NCBI GenBank assembly: GCA_026196495.1
Contig: JAPHSY010000057.1
Span: 1-58,491 of the forward strand
Direction: 5' to 3'
DNA length: 58,491 nt
Origin: Magnetovibrio sp.
Lineage (GTDB): Bacteria > Pseudomonadota > Alphaproteobacteria > Rhodospirillales > Magnetovibrionaceae
Positions within the stretch are counted from its first letter, which is position 1. Every line of letters starts with the position of its first letter. The translations under genes and the position numbers were made by a program. The notes under the pieces were generated by a model that worked only from the letters and a program-made list of their open reading frames with translations, ran no database searches and was not told where the DNA came from. Positions 35,356-45,532 of this stretch are shown piece by piece.

Positions 35356-36662
35356 GAATGTTTAGCCTGTGAAGTATCGTGTTGTTGTGTATCCGCCGTG
35401 AAAAGCTCACCGTCTTTGTGCCCGCAAAGTTGGACTGTTACAAGGCTTCCCGGCGATTGTTTTCCGTCTAAGCGGACTGGGGCGAAACTTTCGGTGCGTC
35501 CGAAATCTGGTTTTTCCACCAATATCACTTGTTCGGTATTGCAAAGGCTTTCCAAATGGGCGTTCAAAATAGGTTCGCCGGTTTGGCGCAATAACTTGGC
35601 CCGTGCCTTAGCAACGCTGCCGTGAAGAAGCGGCATCCGCGCCGCAGCCGTGCCGGGGCGGGGCGAATAGGGAAAGACATGCAGGTATTGCAGTCCCATG
35701 GTCATAACGTTTGCAACGGTGGTGTTGAATTGTTCTTCGGTTTCCGTAGGGAAACCTGCGATCAGGTCGGCACCGAAAACCGTGTCGGGGCGTACCAGAC
35801 GGGCACGCTCGACCAAAGCCATGATGTCAAAAACGTTATGGCGGCGCTTCATGTGTTTCAACACCATGGTGTCTGCAGATTGAAGGCTGAGATGTAGGTG
35901 AGGCATCAAACGTGGTTCGCGGGCATAAAGCTCGAAGAATGCATTGTCCAGTCGGGCAGGGTCAAGCGAGCTGAGCCGTATTCGTGCTAATCCGGGAGTG
36001 GCGTCCAAGATGGCGCGGATCACGTCTGTAAGGCCTGTGCCGGTGTCGCTGCAAAGGCCAATGTCGGAGCCATAAGAGGCGATGTCCACGCCCGTCAGCA
36101 CCACTTCCAAATGGCCTGTGTCCACCAGCTTTTTGACCTGTTCGACTATTTGATCCAGGGGTACGGAGCGATTGGGGCCACGGGCGGCGGGAATGATGCA
36201 GAAAGTGCAGTCGTTGTCGCAACCTTGTTGGATCATTACAAATGCGCGGGTGCGCCCATCTAGGCCAGATACCAAATGTCCGGCGGTCTCGCGGACTTCG
36301 TTGATATCGGAAACAACGATGGAGGTCGCTTCGTTTTGGCCCAGTCCCAAAAGTGTCTCACCATGGAGCTTTTCTTCATTGCCGACGACACGCTCAACTT
36401 CTTTCATTTTGGCAAATTTGTCTGGGTCTAACTGTGCAGCGCAACCAGTGACGATGATGCGTGCATCGGGGCGTTCGCGTTTGATGCGGCGAATGGTTTG
36501 GCGCGCCTGGCGTTCAGCTTCGGAGGTAACTGCGCAAGTATTGATGATGACAGCATCATTGACACCTGCTTTGTTCATCTCGTCGCGCATGACCTCGGAT
36601 TCCAAGGTGTTGAGGCGACAGCCTAGGGTGACGACGTCATTGCCTTGCTTATGGGTGCTCAT
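35334..36662 (-). CDS. mtaB: tRNA t6A37 methylthiotransferase MtaB
   Basis: 442 residues from the ATG at 36662, which is one base past the dapF stop; longer frames would run into dapF. The N-terminal UPF0004 domain has TLGCRLNTLESEVM and INTCAVTSEAERQARQ. The radical-SAM cluster motif is QQGCDNDCTFCIIP with RGPNRS after it. A TRAM-like C-terminal part follows (SFAPVRLDG...GSLVTVQLCG). The enzyme converts t6A37 to ms2t6A37 in tRNA reading ANN codons. The order dapF-mtaB-ftsY is a common alphaproteobacterial cluster. Confidence 0.94.
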   Translation of the reverse strand: MSTHKQGNDVVTLGCRLNTLESEVMRDEMNKAGVNDAVIINTCAVTSEAERQARQTIRRIKRERPDARIIVTGCAAQLDPDKFAKMKEVERVVGNEEKLHGETLLGLGQNEATSIVVSDINEVRETAGHLVSGLDGRTRAFVMIQQGCDNDCTFCIIPAARGPNRSVPLDQIVEQVKKLVDTGHLEVVLTGVDIASYGSDIGLCSDTGTGLTDVIRAILDATPGLARIRLSSLDPARLDNAFFELYAREPRLMPHLHLSLQSADTMVLKHMKRRHNVFDIMALVERARLVRPDTVFGADLIAGFPTETEEQFNTTVANVMTMGLQYLHVFPYSPRPGTAAARMPLLHGSVAKARAKLLRQTGEPILNAHLESLCNTEQVILVEKPDFGRTESFAPVRLDGKQSPGSLVTVQLCGHKDGELFTADTQQHDTSQAKHSWVGSID

Positions 36663-36663
36663 C

Positions 36664-37503
36664 CTAAGATGCCTCCCACAAGAGCGGGTCGATGGTCCCC
36701 GCAAAACTGGTGCTGACGGGGCCGGTCATCAGCACATTGTTGTCGGGCATCCATTCAATGATGAGTGAACCACCATCTAAGATCACTTCGGCTTTGCGTC
36801 CGGTAAGACCACGACGCGCGGTGGCGACCAGGGCGGCACATGCTCCAGAACCACAGGCCTGGGTGATACCTGCACCACGTTCCCACACCCGCATCCGAAT
36901 ACGATTGTTGGATAAGGCTTCAACGGCTTCGACATTGGTGCGTTCAGGAAACATTTTGTGATTTTCGATCAGTGGGCCAAAAACCTCCAGATCGATGCCT
37001 TCAACATTTTCTACCATAAACACGGCATGGGGATTGCCCATGTTGACTGCTACTGGGTCATTCAGGGGGCCTGCACTTATCTCAAGATGGTCGGTATCAA
37101 TTGCATGGTCCAAGGGAATATCGCGCCAATCCAGACGGGCTGGTCCCATATCGACGCTGTAAAGGCCATCTCCTAAATTTTCACAATCCAGCAGGCCGGA
37201 AATGGTTTCGATGATCAGATGGGTTTCAGCTTTTTCAGCCATCACTAGGCTGGCAATGCAACGGGTTGCGTTGCCGCATGCTCCACTTTCAGAGCCATCG
37301 GGATTGTAGATGCGCATAAATACATCTGCGTCTGCACTGGTGGGGTTTTCCATGACAATCAGCTGGTCACATCCGACGCCACGATGACGCTCAGATATGG
37401 CGCGCACGGCCACGCGCGGTAACGAAAATCCGTCACCACGGCCATCCAGGATGACGAAGTCGTTGCCGAGTCCATGCATCTTTATGAAATTTAGTGCTGT
37501 CAT
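36664..37503 (-). CDS. dapF: Diaminopimelate epimerase
   Basis: 279 residues, full length. The two catalytic cysteines are in ESGACGNATRC and ITQACGSGACAAL, and the opening FIKMHGLGNDFVILD is typical. It turns LL-diaminopimelate into the meso form for lysine and peptidoglycan synthesis. It heads the dapF-mtaB-ftsY operon. Confidence 0.96.
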   Translation of the reverse strand: MTALNFIKMHGLGNDFVILDGRGDGFSLPRVAVRAISERHRGVGCDQLIVMENPTSADADVFMRIYNPDGSESGACGNATRCIASLVMAEKAETHLIIETISGLLDCENLGDGLYSVDMGPARLDWRDIPLDHAIDTDHLEISAGPLNDPVAVNMGNPHAVFMVENVEGIDLEVFGPLIENHKMFPERTNVEAVEALSNNRIRMRVWERGAGITQACGSGACAALVATARRGLTGRKAEVILDGGSLIIEWMPDNNVLMTGPVSTSFAGTIDPLLWEAS

Positions 37504-37566
37504 GGGGGGTATATATGGCCCAATGCTCCCGAAAGTCCAGGAATTTGCCCCAGATTTGTCTCTCGT

Positions 37567-37962
37567 TTAATCGGGGGGGCTCAAAGATTGGATCAGTTCG
37601 AGGAGATCGTGACGTAGTGTGGGTTTTTTAATGCGCATGAAATTGAGCATCAATTCATGTCGTTCCAGTTCGTCGGCCGTCGTAAACTTGGTGTTTTCAT
37701 AGTGACCCGATGACGAATAAAAGTATTCCAGTGCAAGGCCCGTTAGTTGACATACACGATAGAGGTGGATCGCATAAATTCGCTGATCACCGCGTTCCAA
37801 TCGCCCAATTGTTCCTACGTTAAAACCAGCATCGCGATCCATCGTTGCTGCGCTGATACCCAGTGTGATGCGCAGGGCTTTGAGTCGTGTTGCGAGTTGA
37901 ATATCCAAATCGGGTTTTGTGTTGGGGGGCACCCGTAACCCCGTTGCCAATTGTGTTTCCAT
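37567..37962 (-). CDS. XRE-family helix-turn-helix regulator
   Basis: 131 residues. The HTH is at about residues 24-75 (LATRLKALRITLGISAATMD, AGFNVGTIGRLERGDQRIYA, LYRVCQLTGLALEYFY). The C-terminal 45 residues form a helical extension (ELERHELMLNFMRIKKPTLR). Unlike classical members, a Met-Asp stands where the usual Q-x-x-L/V of helix 2 would be, so DNA specificity is unclear. No ribosome-binding site is obvious before the ATG. A second XRE gene lies upstream in the same orientation. Confidence 0.82.
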   Translation of the reverse strand: METQLATGLRVPPNTKPDLDIQLATRLKALRITLGISAATMDRDAGFNVGTIGRLERGDQRIYAIHLYRVCQLTGLALEYFYSSSGHYENTKFTTADELERHELMLNFMRIKKPTLRHDLLELIQSLSPPD

Positions 37963-38110
37963 AAGGTGCGTACTTGCTTACAAGTTGAAAGTCTGGGCAA
38001 GTACACTATAGAGGTTGCACATCTTAAGGTATACAGCAATTTGTAGCGCAACCACTCAGTGTATTGTGGCGCGTGGGATTTTAAAGCCTTTGGGCTCAAA
38101 TCTTTCAGGT

Positions 38111-38542
38111 TTAGCCTTCGTTGGTTGGGAGTTCTTCAGCATCTGCGATGGATTTGACCAGTTGGAAAACCCGATTGCGAACACTTGGTGTGGCAATGCG
38201 GAAATAGTTGTGCACCAACTTGATGGACTCCGGCTGTGTCATTGGGTCGTGAGAAAACTCTGTCGTGGGCTGAGGGGATAGGGTCGTCAACTTTGCAGAT
38301 GACGGCATATCATCGAAAAAGTACGATACATTGACGTTTAAGGCCTGGGCTAAGCGATAAAGATTACTGGCACCAATACGGTTGGCACCATTTTCATATT
38401 TTTGGATTTGCTGAAACGTGACGCCCAGAACTTTACCAATTTCTGATTGGCTGACACGCAACCCAACGCGCCGGGCTTTGAGGCGCTGTCCGACATGTAA
38501 GTCGATGGGGTCTGGGGCTTCTTTGGGTGGGCGTCTGCTCAT
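38111..38542 (-). CDS. XRE-family helix-turn-helix regulator
   Basis: 143 residues from the ATG at 38542, which has GGAG 8 bp upstream. The HTH is canonical: VGQRLKARRVGLRVSQSEIG, VLGVTFQQIQKYENGANRIG, NLYRLAQALNVNVSYFFDDM. The C-terminal half carries a second helical motif (FRIATPSVRNRVFQLVKSIA). Proteins of this build are abundant in alphaproteobacteria and often multicopy. Its C-terminal helix resembles that of the XRE gene at 37567 (LRHDLLELIQSL), suggesting distant paralogy. Confidence 0.88.
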   Translation of the reverse strand: MSRRPPKEAPDPIDLHVGQRLKARRVGLRVSQSEIGKVLGVTFQQIQKYENGANRIGASNLYRLAQALNVNVSYFFDDMPSSAKLTTLSPQPTTEFSHDPMTQPESIKLVHNYFRIATPSVRNRVFQLVKSIADAEELPTNEG

Positions 38543-38916
38543 GCGGGGCTCCATAAACAAATAGAATCGAATAAACAATCCACTATAAAACAACCAAACA
38601 GGCTTAGCTTTCAACCATTTTGAAGTGCGAGGTTATGTCGCGTTTTGGAATAAGCCTGTCAAAATCATATTTTCGTCATTTCTGAGTCTGGGTAAAAAAA
38701 GCCGAAAATAGTTGACTCGTTGACCAACTACAGCGTACATACCCGCATTCCATCAGCCCCACGTGCTGAACCGACTTCATCCTCAGGGATGCCGCCAGCC
38801 CGCGAGTTTCGCGCACTGGCGCGTTTTGCGTTTTGCATATGGGATATGGTGAAAGAACACGATTGTATGTAGTCACAAGTGTGTGAACGCTTGCGGGACT
38901 TATAGGAATTGAACGA
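38543..38916. other. Intergenic region between XRE gene and ffh
   Basis: No convincing gene on either strand in this 374-bp stretch, which must hold the divergent promoters. AGTTG...CAACT forms a small hairpin near 38709-38728. A GC-rich stem GCCAG (38794-38798) with CTGGC (38816-38820), enclosing GCGA/TCGC, is followed by GCGTTTTGCGTTTTG and could be a plus-strand terminator or leader hairpin. I looked for the SRP RNA here and did not find its GGAAG/AGCA core. Confidence 0.4.
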
Positions 38917-40314
38917 ATGTTCGAAGGATTGAGCGATAAGCTTGGCGGTGTATTCGACAAGCTCACAAAACGCGGTGCGCTGAAGGAGTCTGATATTGCA
39001 GACGCCATGCGTGAAGTCCGTGTTGCGCTGCTTGAAGCGGACGTTGCTCTTCCTGTTGTTAAAGATTTCATCGCCAAGGTTTCCGAAGAAGCCAAAGGTG
39101 AAAAAATTCTGCGCTCTGTCACCCCCGGCCAATTGGTCGTTAAGGTGGTCCACGATCACTTGGTGGAGATGTTGGGCGCTGATCCTGAACCGCTGCGCGT
39201 TCATGGCAATCCACCCAATGCGGTGTTGATGGTCGGCCTGCAAGGTTCTGGTAAAACCACCACCACAGCCAAGATTGCAGCGCGCCTAACGCGTCTGGAA
39301 AAGAAGAAGGTCTTGATGGCTTCGTTGGACGTTTATCGTCCCGCGGCGCAACAACAGTTGCAACAATTGGGTGATCAAAACGGCTTGGCTGTTCTGCCCA
39401 TCGTATTTGGTGAGCAACCTGTTGCTATCGCCAAACGTGCCATGCATGTGGGTCGTACCGAAGGCTACGATGTGGTGATGTTGGATACCGCAGGTCGCTT
39501 GCACATTGATCAAGAGTTGATGAGCGAAGTCCAACAAGTTCGCGATGCCACCGACCCCGGTGAGACCCTTTTGGTTACCGATGCAATGACGGGGCAAGAC
39601 TCTGTTACCATTGCCAAAGAATTCCATGACAAGGTCGGCATTTCCGGCATCGTGCTCACCCGGATTGACGGTGATGCACGCGGCGGTGCGGCATTGTCAA
39701 TGAAAGCTGTTGCCGATACCCCGATTAAGTTCTTGGGCGTTGGTGAAAAAATTGACGAACTTGACGCATTTGATGCACGCCGTGTTGCGGGTTCCATTTT
39801 GGGCCAAGGCGACGTGGTGGGTTTGGTTGAGCGCGCTTCTCAGGTTATTGACCAAGAAGAAGCCGAAAAAACCGCCAAAAAAATGATGAAGGGGCAGTTC
39901 ACCTTGGATGACATGGCCAACCAAATTGGCCAGTTGCGCAAGATGGGCGACCTCAAGGGTTTGATGGGGATGATCCCCGGCATGGGCAAGATGAAAAAGC
40001 AAATGGCCAATGCCGATATTGATGAGAAGAAAATTGCTCATCAAGAAGCGATCATCCGGTCCATGACGCCGAAAGAACGGCGCAACCCGAAACTGATCAA
40101 CGGTTCGCGACGCAAACGCATCGCGGCTGGCTCTGGCACCACGGTGCCCGAAGTGAACCGTTTGCTAAAACAGTTCACCATGATGAGCAAGATGATGAAG
40201 AAAATGGGCAAGATGGGTGGCAAAGGTATGCCCTCAATGCCCGGTATGGGTGGCGGCGGCATGCCTTCGGATATGCCCGGCCTTCCACCAGGAATGATGC
40301 CGCCTTTTAAATAA
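38917..40314 (+). CDS. ffh: Signal recognition particle protein Ffh (SRP54)
   Basis: 465 residues. The NG domain has GLQGSGKTTTTAKIA, DVYRPAAQQQL, LDTAGRLHID and TRIDGDARGGAAL. The methionine-rich M domain that binds 4.5S RNA and signal sequences follows (LRKMGDLKGLMGMIPGMGKM, ERRNPKLINGSRRKRIAAGS), then a Gly/Met-rich tail (GGGGMPSDMPGLPPGMMPPF). It starts the ffh-rpsP-rimM-trmD-rplS run. Confidence 0.97.
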   Translation: MFEGLSDKLGGVFDKLTKRGALKESDIADAMREVRVALLEADVALPVVKDFIAKVSEEAKGEKILRSVTPGQLVVKVVHDHLVEMLGADPEPLRVHGNPPNAVLMVGLQGSGKTTTTAKIAARLTRLEKKKVLMASLDVYRPAAQQQLQQLGDQNGLAVLPIVFGEQPVAIAKRAMHVGRTEGYDVVMLDTAGRLHIDQELMSEVQQVRDATDPGETLLVTDAMTGQDSVTIAKEFHDKVGISGIVLTRIDGDARGGAALSMKAVADTPIKFLGVGEKIDELDAFDARRVAGSILGQGDVVGLVERASQVIDQEEAEKTAKKMMKGQFTLDDMANQIGQLRKMGDLKGLMGMIPGMGKMKKQMANADIDEKKIAHQEAIIRSMTPKERRNPKLINGSRRKRIAAGSGTTVPEVNRLLKQFTMMSKMMKKMGKMGGKGMPSMPGMGGGGMPSDMPGLPPGMMPPFK

Positions 40315-40397
40315 GACGGCAAAAGAAGACGAGTTTTTTGGATTAACGAATGTATTTCTCTGGAAATACTGAACACTGAAAAAGGATAGCGAGAACA

Positions 40398-40835
40398 ATG
40401 TCTCTGCGTATTCGACTTTCCCGTGGTGGCGCGAAAAAGCGTCCCTACTACCGCATTGTGGTAGCCGACTCCCGCAGCCCGCGTGACGGCCGCTTCATCG
40501 AGCGTATCGGTACCTACAACCCGATGCTCGCCAAAGACAGCGACCAACGCGTTCAGCTTAAAGAAGACCGCGTAAAACATTGGATCGAACAAGGCGCTAA
40601 GCCTTCCGATCGTGTTGCACGTTTCTTCTTTGCTGCTGGTCTGGGCGACAAGCCGGCCATACCTGAGCAAACCAAGAAGAACAAGCCGAAAGCTAAAGCT
40701 TTGGAACGCATCGCTGAAAAAGAAGCGAAAGCCAAAGAAGCTGAAGAAGCTGCAGCAGCCGCTGCCGCTGAGGCTGCCGAAGCTGTTGCTGCTCCTGCAG
40801 AAGAAGTTCCGGCCGAGGAAGCTGCTGAGGGCTAA
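40398..40835 (+). CDS. rpsP: 30S ribosomal protein S16
   Basis: 145 residues, longer than the 80-90 residues of minimal S16. The core is standard ([53 protein letters not shown]). The extra 55-60 residues are Lys/Ala/Glu-rich ([20 protein letters not shown]), a low-complexity tail common in alphaproteobacterial S16. It lies 83 bp after ffh. Confidence 0.97.
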   Translation: MSLRIRLSRGGAKKRPYYRIVVADSRSPRDGRFIERIGTYNPMLAKDSDQRVQLKEDRVKHWIEQGAKPSDRVARFFFAAGLGDKPAIPEQTKKNKPKAKALERIAEKEAKAKEAEEAAAAAAAEAAEAVAAPAEEVPAEEAAEG

Positions 40836-40895
40836 GGCCCTCGGTGCTTTTCAAGCTTCGACCTCTCCTGAGGTCTTAGGCTTAGGTGCTTGCTT

Positions 40896-41459
40896 ATGGC
40901 TGATCCGCGCTCAATGAACGCTAATGATGATCTGATCTGTGTTGGACTAATTGGTTCGGCCCGTGGTCTCAAAGGCGAACTTCGCGTCAAAAGTTTTACG
41001 GCTGACGCAAAAGCGCTGGGAAGTTACGGCGCACTCACCGACAAAAATGGTGAACGTGCGTTTGAACTGAAGGTGACCGGCAAGCACAAGGACCAGTTGG
41101 TGGTTCGCATTAAGGGTGTTGATGATCGCAACGCGGCTGAAGCACTAAACGGTCTAGAGCTTTATATGAGCCGTGACCAATTGCCGAAAACAGATGAGGA
41201 TGAGTATTACCTCTCTGATCTTATCGGCCTTGATGCAGAACTTGTGGACGGCACGCCGTTCGGCCAAGTGGTTGAAGCTGATGACTACGGGGGTGGCCCG
41301 TTTCTGGAGGTGAAAGCCGAAGGTCAGGCCGCAGTACTGGTCCCGTTCACCAAGGCCGCTGTGCCGGTGGTGGATATTGAAGGCAAGAAGGTGGTGATTG
41401 ATCCACCCGAAGGTCTTTTGGAGCCAGGCGACCCGGAACCGCAGGAAGGTTTAGGCTGA
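40896..41459 (+). CDS. rimM: 16S rRNA processing protein RimM
   Basis: 187 residues from the ATG at 40896; the ATG at 40914 is also possible. The N-terminal barrel begins [20 protein letters not shown], and the PRC-barrel follows ([40 protein letters not shown]). RimM helps mature the 30S head near S19. Its TGA overlaps the trmD ATG. Confidence 0.95.
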   Translation: MADPRSMNANDDLICVGLIGSARGLKGELRVKSFTADAKALGSYGALTDKNGERAFELKVTGKHKDQLVVRIKGVDDRNAAEALNGLELYMSRDQLPKTDEDEYYLSDLIGLDAELVDGTPFGQVVEADDYGGGPFLEVKAEGQAAVLVPFTKAAVPVVDIEGKKVVIDPPEGLLEPGDPEPQEGLG

Positions 41460-42193
41460 TGAGTGACGGCGCAGATATAAAGCCTTGGCGGGCTGTGGCG
41501 CTGACACTCTTCCCGGAAATGTTCCCGGGAACGCTGGGCCAGTCTTTGGCTGGTCAGGCACTGGAAGATGGGCTGTGGTCCATGGATACGGTGGATATCC
41601 GATCGTTCGCGACAGATAAACATCGTACCGTAGACGACACACCCTTCGGCGGCGGGGTCGGCATGGTTATGCGCCCCGACATCGTGGACCGGGCGGTCTG
41701 CGACGCCAAAGCCGGATCGGCGGGGGATCTCCCGCTGATCTACATGACCCCCCGGGGTCGCCCGTTAACCCAAGCAAGGGTGCGGGAACTGGCCGAAGGG
41801 CCGGGTGTTGCGGTTTTGTGTGGCCGTTACGAAGGGGTTGACCAGCGTGTGCTGGACGCTCATGGGGCCGAAGAGGTCTCGGTCGGTGACTATGTGTTGT
41901 CCGGCGGGGAATTGGCGGCCCTGATTATGATAGACGCGTGTGTGCGTCTGATCCCAGGTGTTATGGGGTCCGACCTTTCACACGCCGAAGAAAGTTTCGA
42001 AGAGGGGCTGCTTGAGTATCCTCTCTACACGCGGCCCCAAGATTGGGAAGGTCGCACGGTGCCAGACATTTTATTGTCGGGTCACCACGCAAAGATACGT
42101 GCTTGGCGGCACGAACAGGCTGAAGCCATCACCCGGGAAAGACGCCCGGATATGTGGGAAGCCTATGAAGCCGCGAAGCGTGATGAGAATTGA
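41459..42193 (+). CDS. trmD: tRNA (guanine-N1)-methyltransferase TrmD
   Basis: 244 residues. SPOUT knot motifs are present: [44 protein letters not shown] and the SAM loop [13 protein letters not shown]. It makes m1G37 in tRNAs reading CNN and similar codons, preventing +1 frameshifts. Translationally coupled to rimM. Confidence 0.97.
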   Translation: MSDGADIKPWRAVALTLFPEMFPGTLGQSLAGQALEDGLWSMDTVDIRSFATDKHRTVDDTPFGGGVGMVMRPDIVDRAVCDAKAGSAGDLPLIYMTPRGRPLTQARVRELAEGPGVAVLCGRYEGVDQRVLDAHGAEEVSVGDYVLSGGELAALIMIDACVRLIPGVMGSDLSHAEESFEEGLLEYPLYTRPQDWEGRTVPDILLSGHHAKIRAWRHEQAEAITRERRPDMWEAYEAAKRDEN

Positions 42194-42258
42194 GTTTTGA
42201 ACGAAGTTTCGCCGGGAAGATCCCGGCAGAAGAAATTGATAAAAGAAGGATGAGTGCC

Positions 42259-42735
42259 ATGAACATCATCGAACAGCTCGAAACTGAGCAGATGTCCAAG
42301 CTCACTGCGGACAAAAACATTCCGGACTTTGGCCCGGGTGATACCGTACGTGTGCAGGTGAAAGTGGTTGAAGGTACACGTGAACGTCTCCAGGCGTTTG
42401 AAGGCGTGTGCATCGGTCGCAAAAATGCAGGTCTAAACTCTGCGTTCACCGTTCGTAAAATTGCTTCCGGCGAAGGCGTGGAACGTGTGTTCCCGATCTA
42501 CTCCCCGAACGTAGCGGCTGTTGAAGTCCTGCGTCGTGGTGACGTTCGTCGTGCTAAATTGTACTACCTGCGTGGTCGCACTGGTAAATCTGCACGTATC
42601 GCAGAACAAACAGACGGTCACAAAGCTAAGCTCAACTCCGCTGATAAAGCTGCCGCAGCTGCTGTTAAAGCAGAACGCGATGCCGCTGCAAAAGCGAAGA
42701 AAGAAGCTGCTGCAGCTGAAGCAAAAGGCGAATAA
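42259..42735 (+). CDS. rplS: 50S ribosomal protein L19
   Basis: 158 residues from the ATG at 42259, chosen because AAGGA lies 8 bp upstream and MNIIEQLE is the usual L19 start; in-frame codons upstream lack a suitable spacing. Core segments are [36 protein letters not shown], and [19 protein letters not shown]. The Ala/Lys-rich end ([20 protein letters not shown]) is an extension of about 35 residues. Downstream a GC hairpin without a T run lies at about 42768-42801. Confidence 0.96.
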   Translation: MNIIEQLETEQMSKLTADKNIPDFGPGDTVRVQVKVVEGTRERLQAFEGVCIGRKNAGLNSAFTVRKIASGEGVERVFPIYSPNVAAVEVLRRGDVRRAKLYYLRGRTGKSARIAEQTDGHKAKLNSADKAAAAAVKAERDAAAKAKKEAAAAEAKGE

Positions 42736-42876
42736 GCCTTTTCCTTCTTTTGGCGCTGATCCAAAGCGGGACCGTCTGGGTATTCATCCGGATGGTCCTC
42801 GCTCGTGGGTGCGTCAGAGGTTATACTGCTGTGACAACGTAGTTTAAGTTTCAACGAAGAAAGACAGGCCCTACCC

Positions 42877-44277
42877 ATGCCAAAAACCCTCTTTGATAAA
42901 ATCTGGGATGCCCACTTGGTGGACGTGCAAGACGATGGCACGTGTCTCATTTACATCGATCGCCACATGGTTCACGAAGTGACCAGCCCACAGGCGTTTG
43001 AGGGTTTGCGCACCGCAGGCCGTTCTGTCCATCGCCCACAAGCGACGTTGGCCGTAGCCGATCACAACGTTCCCACCACGGACCGTTCGAAAGGTATCGC
43101 AAACCCCGAAAGCCGCATTCAAGTGGAGACGCTTGAAAGCAACGTGGAAGAGTTTGGCGTGCCTTACTTTAAAACTGATGATATTCGCCAAGGCGTGGTG
43201 CACATCGTCGGTCCGGAACAAGGCTTCACGCTGCCGGGTGCGACCATCGTTTGCGGTGATAGCCACACGGCAACCCACGGCGCGTTTGGTTCGTTGGCAT
43301 TCGGCATCGGTACATCCGAAGTCGAACACGTTCTGGCAACGCAAACGTTATTGCAAAAACCCGCTAAAAACATGTTGGTCAAAGTGACCGGTACGTTGCC
43401 CGACCATTGCAGCGCCAAAGACGTCGTCTTGGCGATCATCGGCAAAATTGGTACAGCAGGTGGTACCGGTTATGTGATCGAATATGCTGGCGAAGCCATT
43501 GAAGCGTTGTCCATGGAAGGCCGCATGACGGTTTGCAACATGACCATCGAAGGCGGTGCCCGCGCGGGTTTGATTGCACCGGATCAAAAGACCTTTGATT
43601 ATATCCAAGGCCGTCCCATGGCACCGAAGGGTGCAGCTTGGGAACAAGCGGTTGAATACTGGAAAACGCTACACACGGATGACGGTGCCAGCTTTGATGA
43701 AGTGGTTGAGCTGGATGTCACCAACTTGGCACCGCAAATCACGTGGGGCACCAGCCCGGAGAACGTTCTGTCCATCGAAGACAATGTTCCCAACCCTGCT
43801 GATGAACCCAACGCAGAAAAGAAAGCTTCGATTGAACGTGCAATCGGCTACATGGATTTTGAAGCCGGTCAAGCGATCGAAGGCGTTGCCATCAACACGG
43901 TCTTTATTGGGTCTTGCACCAACGGCCGTATCGAAGATTTCCGCGAAGCTGCTGCGATTGCCAAAGGCCGCAAGGTTGCCGACGGCGTTCGCGCGCTGGC
44001 GGTGCCGGGTTCTGGCTTAGTGAAAGAACAAGCCGAAGAAGAAGGCTTGGACAAAATCTTTGTTGAAGCTGGTTTTGAATGGCGCGAGCCGGGCTGTTCC
44101 ATGTGTTTGGCCATGAACGATGACCGCCTGTCACCGGGTGATCGTTGCGCATCGACGTCCAACCGGAACTTTGAAGGTCGTCAAGGCAAAGGCGGACGTA
44201 CACACCTCGTCAGTCCCGCCATGGCCGTAGCAGCCGCCATCAAAGGCTGCCTCACCGACGTTCGTAAATTGGGTTAA
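42877..44277 (+). CDS. leuC: 3-isopropylmalate dehydratase large subunit
   Basis: 466 residues. [4Fe-4S] ligand cysteines are in [17 protein letters not shown] and GCSMCLAMN, and the aconitase opening [13 protein letters not shown] and [13 protein letters not shown] are present. It isomerises 2- to 3-isopropylmalate in leucine synthesis together with LeuD, encoded 14 bp downstream. Located directly after rplS, as in related genomes. Confidence 0.97.
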   Translation: MPKTLFDKIWDAHLVDVQDDGTCLIYIDRHMVHEVTSPQAFEGLRTAGRSVHRPQATLAVADHNVPTTDRSKGIANPESRIQVETLESNVEEFGVPYFKTDDIRQGVVHIVGPEQGFTLPGATIVCGDSHTATHGAFGSLAFGIGTSEVEHVLATQTLLQKPAKNMLVKVTGTLPDHCSAKDVVLAIIGKIGTAGGTGYVIEYAGEAIEALSMEGRMTVCNMTIEGGARAGLIAPDQKTFDYIQGRPMAPKGAAWEQAVEYWKTLHTDDGASFDEVVELDVTNLAPQITWGTSPENVLSIEDNVPNPADEPNAEKKASIERAIGYMDFEAGQAIEGVAINTVFIGSCTNGRIEDFREAAAIAKGRKVADGVRALAVPGSGLVKEQAEEEGLDKIFVEAGFEWREPGCSMCLAMNDDRLSPGDRCASTSNRNFEGRQGKGGRTHLVSPAMAVAAAIKGCLTDVRKLG

Positions 44278-44291
44278 TAGGGGCTCGACCG

Positions 44292-44903
44292 ATGGAAAAA
44301 TTCACCAAACTCACCGGTGTTGCCGCTCCCATGCCGATCCGCAACATCGACACTGACATGATCATCCCCAAGCAGTTCTTGAAAACCATCAAGCGCGAAG
44401 GTTTGGGTAAAAACTTATTTGATGAAATGCGTTACTTGGATGACGGTTCTGAAAATCCGGAATTTGTCTTGAACCAAGACGCATACCGAAACGCCACCAT
44501 CATTGTTGCTGGTGACAACTTCGGTTGTGGCTCTTCTCGTGAACACGCGCCGTGGGCGTTGAACGATTTTGGCATCAAAGTGATCATCTCCACCAGCTTT
44601 GCTGACATCTTCTACAACAACTGTTTTAAGAACGGCATGTTGCCGATCCGCGTTGATGAAGACACGTTGAACAAATTGATGGACGATGCCGAACGCGGTG
44701 CCAATGCCACGTTGACGGTTGACCTAGTTTCTCAAACCATCACCGGCCCTGACGGCGGCGAAGTCAAATTCGAAATCGATGAGTTCCGCAAACACTGCTT
44801 GTTGGAAGGCCTAGACGATATTGGCCTGACTCAACAAAAGTCGGACAAGATTGATGACTTCGAAGCCAAGCGCAAAGCTGATCAACCCTGGATGTATCGC
44901 TAA
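44292..44903 (+). CDS. leuD: 3-isopropylmalate dehydratase small subunit
   Basis: 203 residues, full length. Marks are [34 protein letters not shown] and [19 protein letters not shown], which form the substrate-recognition swivel domain. It pairs with LeuC. The following gene is an acetyltransferase rather than leuB, an insertion in the usual leuCD-leuB order. Confidence 0.97.
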   Translation: MEKFTKLTGVAAPMPIRNIDTDMIIPKQFLKTIKREGLGKNLFDEMRYLDDGSENPEFVLNQDAYRNATIIVAGDNFGCGSSREHAPWALNDFGIKVIISTSFADIFYNNCFKNGMLPIRVDEDTLNKLMDDAERGANATLTVDLVSQTITGPDGGEVKFEIDEFRKHCLLEGLDDIGLTQQKSDKIDDFEAKRKADQPWMYR

Positions 44904-44921
44904 GGGTAAGGGAGGGGCGTC

Positions 44922-45509
44922 ATGGCAAAACCTGTGACCATTCGCCCCGCCACCCAGGCTGACGCCCGCGCCATTGCAGAGCTCTACCAAATTGCCGCCG
45001 AAGGCGTTGCTGATTACATCTGGCAAGGCTTGGAAGATGAATACCCAGGCCTATCTGGGGTGGAAATTGGGGCGGCACGATATGCACGTCCGAATGAGCT
45101 GTTTTCCTATGAGAATTGTCTTATGGCAGAAGTAGATGGACATGTTGCGGGCATGGTGATGGCGTTCGTCACGGAAACCGATGGTGAACCTTTGCCGGAT
45201 GACTTCGATCCCGTTATTCGCCCTTTTGCCGAATTGGAAGAGGACAAGAGCCTCTATATCTCTGGCATTGCGGTCTTTGAACAATTTCGCGGTCTGGGTA
45301 TCGGGACTACATTGATGGACGAAGTTGAACAACGCGCTCGCAGGGATGCCCATCCATCATTGAGCTTGATTGTTTTCGAAGCCAATCAAGGTGCTGCGCG
45401 TTTGTATCAGCGCCTTGGATTTGAAGAAACGGCGCGGCGTGCGATTTATCCGCACCCGCTCATTCATGTAACGGGAGACGCCCTATTGATGGTGCGCCCT
45501 CTGGATTAA
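44922..45509 (+). CDS. GNAT-family N-acetyltransferase
   Basis: 195 residues. VTIRPATQADARAIAELYQI starts the fold; the acetyl-CoA loop is RGLGIGTTLMDEVEQRARRD, and the closing strands are LSLIVFEANQGAARLYQRLG followed by FEETARRAIYPHP. The substrate is not evident. It sits between leuD (18 bp) and leuB (23 bp) in the same direction and is probably co-transcribed with the leucine genes. Confidence 0.9.
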   Translation: MAKPVTIRPATQADARAIAELYQIAAEGVADYIWQGLEDEYPGLSGVEIGAARYARPNELFSYENCLMAEVDGHVAGMVMAFVTETDGEPLPDDFDPVIRPFAELEEDKSLYISGIAVFEQFRGLGIGTTLMDEVEQRARRDAHPSLSLIVFEANQGAARLYQRLGFEETARRAIYPHPLIHVTGDALLMVRPLD

Positions 45510-45532
45510 AAATACGGTAAGGAATTTCTAAA

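Noticed and set aside
38543-38916. SRP (4.5S) RNA gene next to ffh
   Set aside because: The expected GGAAG/AGCA hairpin core is not present; only generic hairpins are found.
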